A DNA stretch of 64,000 bases from NCBI RefSeq assembly GCF_000423665.1, contig NZ_AUIK01000028.1:62001-126000 (forward strand). The letters are read 5' to 3'. Made by a program: the position numbers and the translations under genes. Below the pieces are notes generated by a model, which was given only the letters and a program-made list of their open reading frames with translations, did not search any database and had not been told where the DNA came from. This DNA comes from Solirubrobacter soli DSM 22325 (lineage in GTDB: Bacteria > Actinomycetota > Thermoleophilia > Solirubrobacterales > Solirubrobacteraceae). Positions 41,946 through 49,012 of the stretch are shown here, piece after piece (the first letter of the stretch is position 1; every line of letters begins with the position of its first letter).

Positions 41946-42287
41946 ATGAAGCTGGAGTTCCTGTTCACCCCCACGTCGGATCTGAAGGGCTCGCTCGCCC
42001 TCTATCGGGATGGCCTCGGGTTCACCGAGGCCTGGCGCGAGGGCGACTCGACCGTCGCGCTCGTCGTACCGGGCTCGGACGTGCAGCTGATGCTCGACGC
42101 GAACGACCCGACCGCGCCGGGAGGGCCGCTGTTCGTGGTCGACAGCGTCGAGGCGTTCCATGCCGGGCGCCCGGAGGCGCTGATCGTGCTCGAAGGTCCG
42201 TCGGAGATCCCCGGGGGGTTCCTCGCCGTCTACCAGGACCCGGGCGGGGCGACGATCTACGTCATGGACCAGTCGACCGACCAGTAG
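41946..42287 (+). CDS. VOC family (glyoxalase/bleomycin-resistance fold) protein
   Basis: 113 residues from ATG 41946, behind GGAGG. Two-paired beta-alpha-beta-beta-beta modules: FLFTPTSDLKGSLALYRDGL, then VALVVPGSDVQLML, and LAVYQDPGGATIYVMDQS. Small VOC proteins can be glyoxalases, dioxygenases or resistance binders. The adjacent TetR gene suggests induction by the compound it handles. Overlaps the convergent hydrolase gene by 26 bp. Confidence 0.8.
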   Translation: MKLEFLFTPTSDLKGSLALYRDGLGFTEAWREGDSTVALVVPGSDVQLMLDANDPTAPGGPLFVVDSVEAFHAGRPEALIVLEGPSEIPGGFLAVYQDPGGATIYVMDQSTDQ

Positions 42288-43041
42288 CGTCGAGCACGGC
42301 GTCCGCGAACGCCTGCGGCGCTTCCAGCGGCAGGAAGTGACCGGCACCGGGCAGCACACGCAGCTCGGCGTCGGTGAACGACTCCGGCACGCTCTCGCTC
42401 CAAGCGACCGGGAACAGTGGGTCCTGGTCGCCCCAGAGCACGATCGTGCGGACGCCGATCGGCGCCTGGCTGCCGCTCGGGTTGGCGGAGTACCAGGCGA
42501 CGCTGGCCGTGAACGCTCCGGGTCGCGCGTACTCGTCCACGAGCGCGGCGAACTCGTCGCCGCCGGTGAGGTCCTGTGCAGCCCAGGTCCCCCAGATGTG
42601 GGTCAGATACGCGTGGACCTCCTCCGCGCGGCCGTCGAGCAGCTGCGTGGAGAGCGGCAGGCGGTGGAAGTGCTGGTACCAGTAGTGCGGCGCCATCTCC
42701 GGGGCGGTCGAGTAGCGCTGCATCGCCGGGAACGCGGGCGTGACGACGAGGCCGGCGATCCGGTCGGGCTCGAGCCGCGCCATCGCCTGCGCGATGCGGC
42801 TGCCGATGTCGTAGCCCGCGACGACCAGCGGGCCGTCGGTGGCGTCCAACAGGCGCCGGGCGTGCGCCTCGGCGGTGACGTCCTCGAGCGCCACCGGCCC
42901 GGAGAACGCGCTGCCGAACCCCAGCAGGTCCGGGGCCAGCGCCGGGAGGTCCTCCGGCAGGTGGCCGGCGACGCGGCGGTAGTCGCGCGCCGAGCCCGGC
43001 CAGCCGTGCAGCAGCAGGACCGTCTTAGTGTCCCGAGTCAC
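42262..43041 (-). CDS. Epoxide-hydrolase-like alpha/beta hydrolase
   Basis: 259 residues from GTG 43041. HGWPGSARDY gives the oxyanion-hole HGxP motif; the nucleophile motif is GYDIG with Asp in place of Ser, as in epoxide hydrolases and haloalkane dehalogenases. LWGDQDPLFP and GAGHFLPLEAP supply the acid and His. The first residues VTRDTK come from the end of a putative MITE (43026-43191), so the original N-terminus has been replaced. A longer reading from 43101 would run through the MITE and is less likely. Confidence 0.8.
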   Translation of the reverse strand: MTRDTKTVLLLHGWPGSARDYRRVAGHLPEDLPALAPDLLGFGSAFSGPVALEDVTAEAHARRLLDATDGPLVVAGYDIGSRIAQAMARLEPDRIAGLVVTPAFPAMQRYSTAPEMAPHYWYQHFHRLPLSTQLLDGRAEEVHAYLTHIWGTWAAQDLTGGDEFAALVDEYARPGAFTASVAWYSANPSGSQAPIGVRTIVLWGDQDPLFPVAWSESVPESFTDAELRVLPGAGHFLPLEAPQAFADAVLDATGRSTGP

Positions 43042-43191
43042 AAGTTCGCGAGCCGCTACCGGACGCCTCGCCGCGCCTGGTGGCCGCCGGCGATCCCGCA
43101 CGTACCACCAGTATGCACCGGATCACCGGCGACCCCCAGCCACGACGATGCGGGCCGCTATCGACGCCCGAACTTCCGACTCGCGACACTA
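43026..43191. mobile_element. Putative MITE, TA-flanked, 21-bp terminal inverted repeats
   Basis: GTGTCCCGAGTCACAAGTTC at 43028-43047 and, inverted, GTGTCGCGAGTCGGAAGTTC at 43189-43170 agree at 17 of 20 bases (18 of 21 with the next G). Both ends are flanked by TA (43026-43027, 43190-43191), the target duplication of IS630/Tc1-mariner transposition. The 162 bp inside have no gene. The right TA is part of the relA stop codon; the left repeat holds the hydrolase start codon. Confidence 0.6.
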
Positions 43192-45489
43192 GCCGCCAGC
43201 GGGGATCACGCGGTAGGCGTCGAACACGGAATCGATCGCGCGGAGGCGGTTGATCGCCGACTTCAGCGCCTGCGTGTCGCCGACCTCGATGACGAAGCGG
43301 TTGCGGGTCATCGGGTGCTGGACGAGGCAGCGGGCCTCGATGATGTTGATGCCCGCCTCGGCGAAGGTCCGCGAGAGATCCTCGAGCAGGCGGTGGCGGT
43401 CCCAGGCGTCGACCTGGATCTCGACCTTGAAGCCGGTCTCGTTGTCGCCGTCCCAGGAGACCGGGACGAAGCGCTCCGGGTCCTTGCGAAGGGCGCCGAC
43501 GTTCGGGCAGTCGTCGCGGTGGATCGTGATGCCGCGACCGAGGCTCACGTAGCCCACGATCGGATCGCCGGACACGGGGCGGCAGCACTTGGCCAGGCGC
43601 AGCGGGACGTCGGAGACGCCCTCGACGCGGATGCCGAACTTCGCGGCGTTCCCGTCCGGGCGCCGCAGCGCGGGCGCCTTGCGGCGGTCGAGCAGCAGGT
43701 CCTCGCCCGGGCTGGGCTCCTCGACGCCCGCCTCGCCCTGCTTGAGCCGCTGCAGGACCTTGTTGACGACGACCTTGGGCGAGATCTTCGCGCCGCCGAG
43801 GGCGATGTAGAAATCGTCGGCCTTCTTGAAGCCGAGCTCACGGATGACGTCGGCCAGCAGCGGCGAGCCGGTCAGCTTCTGCGCGGGCAGCCCGGCCTTG
43901 TTGAGGTGCTCCTGGAGCAGCTCGCGGCCGGTGTGCTCGGAGTCGTCGCGGCTCTCGGCCTTGAACCAGGCCTTGATCTTGTTGCGCGCACGGGTCGTCT
44001 TGACCAGCGCCAGCCAGTCGCGTGACGGGCCGCGCTCGCGCTTGGACGTGAGGATCTCGACGATGTCGCCCGACTGCAACTCGTAGTGCAGCGGCACGAT
44101 CTTGCCGTTGACCCGCGCGCCGACGCAGCGGTGGCCGACGTCGGTGTGGATCTCGTAGGCGAAGTCCAGCGGGGTCGCGCCCATCGCCAGCGACTTGACC
44201 TCGCCCTTGGGCGTGAAGACGAAGACCTCGTCCTCGATCAGCTCGCCGCGGAGCTGGTCGGTGAACTCCGTCGGGTCGCCCTCGTTCTCGGTCTGCCAGT
44301 CCAGCAGCGACTTGAGCCACTTGAGCTTCTGGTCGGTCGGGTCCTGGCGCGCCTGGGTCGAGTTCTCCTTGTAGCGCCAGTGCGCGGCGACGCCGTACTC
44401 GGCCGTCTCGTGCATGTCGCGCGTGCGGATCTGGATCTCCAGCGGCCGCCCCTCGGGCCCGATCACCGTCGTGTGCAGCGCCTGGTACATGTTGAACTTC
44501 GGCATCGCCACCATGTCCTTGAAGCGGCCCGGGAGGGGCTTCCACAGGGAATGGATGACGCCGACGGCGCCGTAGCAGTCCTTGACGGAGTCGACGATCA
44601 CGCGCATCGCCGTCAGGTCGTAGATCTCGTTGAACTCGCGGCCCTTGCGGGTCATCTTCGAGTAGATCGAGTAGAAGTGCTTGGCGCGGCCGGAGATCTC
44701 CGACCGGATGCCGAGCGCCTCCAGCTCCTTCGCGAGGTAGCCGCCGGCTTTGGCGACGTAGCGCTCGCGCTCCTCGCGCTGCTGGTTGACCAGGCCCTTG
44801 ATCTCCTGGTACTTGCGCGGGTGCAGCGTGGCGAACGCGAGGTCCTCGAGCTCCCACTTGATCGCGTGGATACCGAGGCGATGCGCGAGCGGCGCGTAGA
44901 TCTCGAGGGTCTCCTTGGCCTTCTCGATCTGCTTCTGCTTGGGCATCGCGCCCAGCGTGCGCATGTTGTGCAGGCGGTCGGCGAGCTTGATCAGGATGAC
45001 CCGGATGTCCGTGGCCATCGCGACCATCATCTTGCGGTAGTTCTCGGCCTGCGCCTCGTCGCGGCTCTGGAACGTGATCCCGGTGAGCTTGGTCACGCCG
45101 TCGACCAGGCCGGCGATCTCCTCGCCGAACTGCTCGTTGACCTCGTCGAGGGACGCGGTCGTGTCCTCGACCGTGTCGTGCAGCAGCGCGGCGCACAGCG
45201 TCGCCGTGTCCAGGCGCATGCCGGCGCAGATCTTGGCCACGCCGACCGGGTGGGTGATGAAGTCCTCGCCGCTGACGCGCCGCTGGTCGGCGTGGTGCTC
45301 GCAGGCGAACAGGAACGCGTCCAGGACGGCCTTGCGGTCGATCGGCTCGGCGACCTCGTCCGCGTGCTCGGAGACGATCGCGAACAGGTCGGCCAGCAGC
45401 TCGTGCTCGAGCGTGGTCAGGTCGTCGGGGATCGCCAGCGTGCCGTCGTCGCCGTGGGCGACGCGGTCGACCGGGCAATGCGCGGCCAC
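43189..45489 (-). CDS. relA: (p)ppGpp synthetase/hydrolase RelA/SpoT
   Basis: 766 residues. HD hydrolase domain with LCAALLHDTVEDTTAS (HD-x3-ED), synthetase domain with FYSIYSKMTRKGREFNEIYD and RFKDMVAMPKFNMYQALHTT, then TGS (EVFVFTPKGEVKSLAMGATP), helical and zinc-finger-like regions (LAKCCRPVSGDPIVGY) and a C-terminal ACT domain. All motifs for both activities are present, so bifunctional Rel. Stop codon formed at the MITE junction. Lies downstream of recJ as in many actinomycetes. GTG start without a close ribosome site. Confidence 0.94.
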   Translation of the reverse strand: MAAHCPVDRVAHGDDGTLAIPDDLTTLEHELLADLFAIVSEHADEVAEPIDRKAVLDAFLFACEHHADQRRVSGEDFITHPVGVAKICAGMRLDTATLCAALLHDTVEDTTASLDEVNEQFGEEIAGLVDGVTKLTGITFQSRDEAQAENYRKMMVAMATDIRVILIKLADRLHNMRTLGAMPKQKQIEKAKETLEIYAPLAHRLGIHAIKWELEDLAFATLHPRKYQEIKGLVNQQREERERYVAKAGGYLAKELEALGIRSEISGRAKHFYSIYSKMTRKGREFNEIYDLTAMRVIVDSVKDCYGAVGVIHSLWKPLPGRFKDMVAMPKFNMYQALHTTVIGPEGRPLEIQIRTRDMHETAEYGVAAHWRYKENSTQARQDPTDQKLKWLKSLLDWQTENEGDPTEFTDQLRGELIEDEVFVFTPKGEVKSLAMGATPLDFAYEIHTDVGHRCVGARVNGKIVPLHYELQSGDIVEILTSKRERGPSRDWLALVKTTRARNKIKAWFKAESRDDSEHTGRELLQEHLNKAGLPAQKLTGSPLLADVIRELGFKKADDFYIALGGAKISPKVVVNKVLQRLKQGEAGVEEPSPGEDLLLDRRKAPALRRPDGNAAKFGIRVEGVSDVPLRLAKCCRPVSGDPIVGYVSLGRGITIHRDDCPNVGALRKDPERFVPVSWDGDNETGFKVEIQVDAWDRHRLLEDLSRTFAEAGINIIEARCLVQHPMTRNRFVIEVGDTQALKSAINRLRAIDSVFDAYRVIPAGG

Positions 45490-45548
45490 CGCGACCGGGA
45501 TCGCGTCTCCGCCCGTCAGCGGACGATCGCCGTTCGCGCCGGCATCGT

Positions 45549-48146
45549 TCAGGCCGCTTGCGGGAGCCTCGGATTGCTGGGAATCAGGTATTGCCGTCCG
45601 TCCTCGAGCCGTCGCTGGTAGGCCACGAACGCCGCGGAGCGCTCGAGCGCGGTGCGCTCCGGGTGCTCCGCCACGCGAAGGGTCTGAGCGTCGCGATCGA
45701 GCTCGGCGAGCCCCAGCTCGACGAGGACCCGCACCAGCCGGCCCGCGAGCGCCGCGGACCTCGGCTGCGGCCCGTCTCCGCGGAGCAGCGCCTCACCCGG
45801 CTCACCGCACGCCACCTTCGCCGCGCGCAATGCGCGGTAGAGAGCGGTCAGCGGGTCGCGCAGGTCGAAGTCCCATTCGTGTATCCGTACCGCAAAGTCT
45901 AGTTCAGACCTACCCCACGCCAGATGGGTCCAGCCCTCACCTTCCGGATGGTCCAACAGCGGCCGACTGGGCGGGTCGACAACGACCACGTGGGTGTACC
46001 GCCGGGCCAGCCCGGGATCGTCCTCGATCGCCCCCCAGCTCGCGACCGCGAACCCGCCGACGCGCTCCGCGAGCGCCCGAGCCCGATGCGGCGCGTGGGC
46101 GGCGACGGCGAGAACCGGCTCGCCGGACGCGACGAGGTCGCCGAGGATGCCCGCGATGCCGGTGCCGCGCAGGTCGCGCGTGAGCCGGAGGCCGCCAGCC
46201 GCGCCGACGGCCTCACCCCGCGCCGCGCCACCGGCCGCCTCGCCCGGCGCCGCGGCGTCGGCGGCCTCGCCCGGCGCCGCGCCACCGGCGGCCTCGCCCG
46301 GCGCCGCGGCGTCGGCGGCCTCGCCCGGCGCCGCGCCACCCGCGGCCTCGCCCCGCGGCGCCACGCCCCCGCCCGGCTCGCCGGCCGCCCACGCGGCCAG
46401 GTCGCGCGCGAGCTCGCGCGTCACCCCCGCGGCGAACTCGGGCTCGCCGACCACCTCGATCGTCCCGCCGGCGCACCGCCGGGCCTGGCGCAGCACCAGT
46501 TTCGGGGAGATGGCGCCGTTCCAGCGGTCGATCTCCAGGCGGACGGCGGCGTCGGCGAGCTCATTCTCGCCCACCGGCAGCGAGTCGCCGCCGCCGAACG
46601 CCACGCAGCGCGAGTTGGCGCCGCCCGCGCTCAAGGTGAAGGACACGTGGCGGCCTTCGCCGATCCCGCGCGGGTCGGACATGGTCGCGGCCGGGACGAG
46701 CAGCGAGACCGCCGGGTTGCCCATCCCGAACGGGGCGAGCCCCTGGAGCTCCTCCGCCAGGTCGAGCGATAGGGCATCACCCTGCGCAACCGCGTCGATC
46801 CGCACCTCGGGGACGAGGTCCTCGTCGGTGAGCACCGCGTCGGCGTGGGCGAGGAACGCCTCGCGGAACGCGTCGACCTCGCTCGCGGCGATCGTCAGGC
46901 CCGCCGCGGCCTTGTGGCCGCCGTAGCGGAGCAGGTGGCCGGCGGCGGCGTGCAGGCCGCCGAGCAGGTCGAACGCCTTGATCGAGCGCCCGGAGCCTGA
47001 GCCCTCCTCGCCCTCGAGCGCGATCAGGATCGCGGGGCGGTGGTGGCGCTCGGCGATCCGCGAGGCGACGATGCCGATCACGCCGGGATGCCAGCCCTCG
47101 GACGCCAGCACCAGCGCGCGCCCCGGCGGGTGCTCGGCCACCAACGCTTCAGCCTGGAAGCGGATCTGGGTCTCGACGTCGCGTCGCTCGGCGTTGACGG
47201 CGTCGAGCTCGGCGGCGACCGCCTTCGCCCGGTCGCGGTCGTCGGTCAGCAGCAGCTCGAGCCCCGCGTCGGCCCGGTAGAGCCGGCCCGCCGCGTTCAG
47301 CCGCGGGCCGAGGCGGAAGCCGATCGCGGACTCGTCGAGCCCGCTCGGGTCGACGCGGGCGACGTCCATCAGCGCCCGCAGCCCGACCTTGCGGGTCCCG
47401 GCCAACACCCGCAGCCCGTCGCGGACGAGGCGCCGGTTCTCGCCCTGCAGCGGGACGACGTCGGCGACGGTGGCGAGCGCGACCAGGTCGAGGTCCTCGT
47501 CGGCGAGCGTCACGTCCTCCCCGGCCCCCTCGAGCAGCGCCTGCGCGAGCTTGTGCGCGACGCCCGCCGCGCACAGGTCCGGGCACGGGTAGCCGTTCAC
47601 CCGCGGGTGCACGAGCGGCGCGTCGGGCAGCACGCCGTCCGCCCGCGGCGAGTGGTGGTCGGTGACGATCACGTCGACCCCGAGCGACCGCGCCAGCGCG
47701 ACCTCCTCGACCGCCGTCACCGCGCAGTCGACCGTGATCAGCAGTTGGGTCCCGCGCGCGGCGAGCTTCTCCACCGTCGAGCGCGCGAGGCCATAGCCGT
47801 CGTCGATCCGGCTCGGCAGGTACCAGTCGACGTCCGCGCCGAGCGTGCGCAGCACGCGCACGAGGATCGCCGTCGAGCAGACGCCGTCGACGTCGTAGTC
47901 GCCGTGGATGGTGATCCGCGAGCCCCGCTCGACGTGCTCGAGCACCCGCCACGCCGTGCGCGCCAGACCGGGCCACGCCGAGAGCGAGTGACTGACCCCC
48001 GCGTCGAGGAAGCGTCGCGCGGCCGCCGGGTCGGCCAGGCCTCGCCGCACGAGAACTTGCGCGAGGACGTGCGAGCAGCTCAACTCCGCCGTCAGCCGCG
48101 AGGCTGCGGCGAACTCGTACGGCGAAACCTGGAGCCGGACATCCAT
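45549..48146 (-). CDS. recJ: Single-stranded-DNA exonuclease RecJ
   Basis: 865 residues, longer than the usual 550-750. DHH domain: HGDYDVDGVCSTA, TVDCAV, VIVTDHHSPRADG; then GFRLGPRLNAAGR; DHHA1 with GSGSGRSIKAFDLL and YGGHKAAAGLTI; then an OB fold. A 27-bp tandem repeat (46210-46371) adds a Gly/Ala/Glu/Pro linker near residue 600, before a C-terminal region of about 200 residues with a helicase-like look. It degrades ssDNA 5' to 3' in repair. The start follows from ATG 48146. Confidence 0.92.
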   Translation of the reverse strand: MDVRLQVSPYEFAAASRLTAELSCSHVLAQVLVRRGLADPAAARRFLDAGVSHSLSAWPGLARTAWRVLEHVERGSRITIHGDYDVDGVCSTAILVRVLRTLGADVDWYLPSRIDDGYGLARSTVEKLAARGTQLLITVDCAVTAVEEVALARSLGVDVIVTDHHSPRADGVLPDAPLVHPRVNGYPCPDLCAAGVAHKLAQALLEGAGEDVTLADEDLDLVALATVADVVPLQGENRRLVRDGLRVLAGTRKVGLRALMDVARVDPSGLDESAIGFRLGPRLNAAGRLYRADAGLELLLTDDRDRAKAVAAELDAVNAERRDVETQIRFQAEALVAEHPPGRALVLASEGWHPGVIGIVASRIAERHHRPAILIALEGEEGSGSGRSIKAFDLLGGLHAAAGHLLRYGGHKAAAGLTIAASEVDAFREAFLAHADAVLTDEDLVPEVRIDAVAQGDALSLDLAEELQGLAPFGMGNPAVSLLVPAATMSDPRGIGEGRHVSFTLSAGGANSRCVAFGGGDSLPVGENELADAAVRLEIDRWNGAISPKLVLRQARRCAGGTIEVVGEPEFAAGVTRELARDLAAWAAGEPGGGVAPRGEAAGGAAPGEAADAAAPGEAAGGAAPGEAADAAAPGEAAGGAARGEAVGAAGGLRLTRDLRGTGIAGILGDLVASGEPVLAVAAHAPHRARALAERVGGFAVASWGAIEDDPGLARRYTHVVVVDPPSRPLLDHPEGEGWTHLAWGRSELDFAVRIHEWDFDLRDPLTALYRALRAAKVACGEPGEALLRGDGPQPRSAALAGRLVRVLVELGLAELDRDAQTLRVAEHPERTALERSAAFVAYQRRLEDGRQYLIPSNPRLPQAA
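46210..46371. repeat. Six 27-bp tandem repeats inside recJ
   Basis: The unit GCCTCGCCCGGCGCCGCG plus 9 bases alternates between two forms (ending GCGTCGGCG or CCACCGGCG), so the higher period is 54 bp; the outer units are degenerate. In frame, it encodes APGEAADAA and APGEAAGGA in turn. Confidence 0.9.
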
Positions 48147-48199
48147 CCCAAGCGTGAGGCTAGGCGCGCCGTAGGACGGAAACCGGGCACACTCCTCAC

Positions 48200-48730
48200 A
48201 TGAGCCCGGACTTTCCGGACGGCTTCTTCGAGCGCACCACGCCCCGAGGCACCGTCTCGCCCTTCGATGATGCGGCCGTCGCGGCCGTGCGCGATCTCTA
48301 CAGCGATCTCGGCATCGACGGGCGTGTGCTCGACCTCGGCGGCTCGCCCCTCGCGCTCTTCGACGTGCCGCCCGACGAGCTGGTCTCGTTCGACGGCGAC
48401 CCGGACGCCGGCCTGCCGTACGGCGACGACGCGTTCGACGACGTCGTCTGCTGCAACGTGGTCGGCGGGCTCACCCGCCCGGCGGAGACGTTCGCCGACG
48501 TCGCGCGGGTGCTTCGCCCCGGCGGGCGGTTCGTGTGCACGTTCGCCCGCGACGCCGCGGTCGCGGTGCGCGGGTGGGCCGGCAATGACGACGCCGGCCG
48601 CGTGCGGATCGTGCGGGCGTACTTCTCACTCGCGCCCGCGTTCGGCCCTGCCGAGAGCGACCTCCGGACCTCCCTTACGGGAGCCGGAGATCGGCTCTGG
48701 GCCGTGTGGGCCGCGAAGAAGCGGGGCTAA
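48200..48730 (+). CDS. SAM-dependent methyltransferase-like protein
   Basis: 176 residues, ATG 48200. Class I methyltransferase outline: GRVLDLGGSPLALFD as motif I (weak), LVSFDGDPDAGLPYGDDAFD with the acidic SAM contacts, VVCCNVVGGLTRPAETFADV, then LRPGGRFVCTF. Short, so perhaps a small-molecule or quinone-type methyltransferase, or inactive. Overlaps its convergent neighbour's end at 48727. Not part of the recJ transcript. Confidence 0.7.
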   Translation: MSPDFPDGFFERTTPRGTVSPFDDAAVAAVRDLYSDLGIDGRVLDLGGSPLALFDVPPDELVSFDGDPDAGLPYGDDAFDDVVCCNVVGGLTRPAETFADVARVLRPGGRFVCTFARDAAVAVRGWAGNDDAGRVRIVRAYFSLAPAFGPAESDLRTSLTGAGDRLWAVWAAKKRG

Positions 48731-49011
48731 GCGTTAGCGAGGCGGGGGGCTTCGGCGGCCAGCTTGCGCACGCCGAGCCACCACATGATCCCGAGGCCGA
48801 TCAACGTGCCCGGGATGGCTTCGACGCCCGTCATCAGATCGGTGCCGCTCTCCCCCGGGATCGACCCGAGGTTGACGATGATCCCGAAGATGTTGGCCCC
48901 GAGCAGGGCACCGCAGAACGCGCCCACGATGCCGCCGTAGAAGTTGTCCGGAAGGAAGACGGTGAAGTGCCAGAGGGCCAGTCCGACCATGGTCCAAACG
49001 AGCGCAGCCAT
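48727..49011 (-). CDS. Small membrane protein after secDF
   Basis: 94 residues from ATG 49011, one base after the secDF stop, so co-transcribed. Three hydrophobic stretches; GGIVGAFCGALLGANIFG is a glycine-zipper helix like those of transglycosylase-associated (GlsB/YmgE) proteins, and LIGLGIMWWLGVRKLAA ends it. It is not YajC, whose usual place is near secD. Function unknown. Confidence 0.65.
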   Translation of the reverse strand: MAALVWTMVGLALWHFTVFLPDNFYGGIVGAFCGALLGANIFGIIVNLGSIPGESGTDLMTGVEAIPGTLIGLGIMWWLGVRKLAAEAPRLANA

Positions 49012-49012
49012 A

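Noticed and set aside
46210..46371. CRISPR-like array
   Set aside because: The 27-bp units are contiguous without spacers and in frame with recJ.
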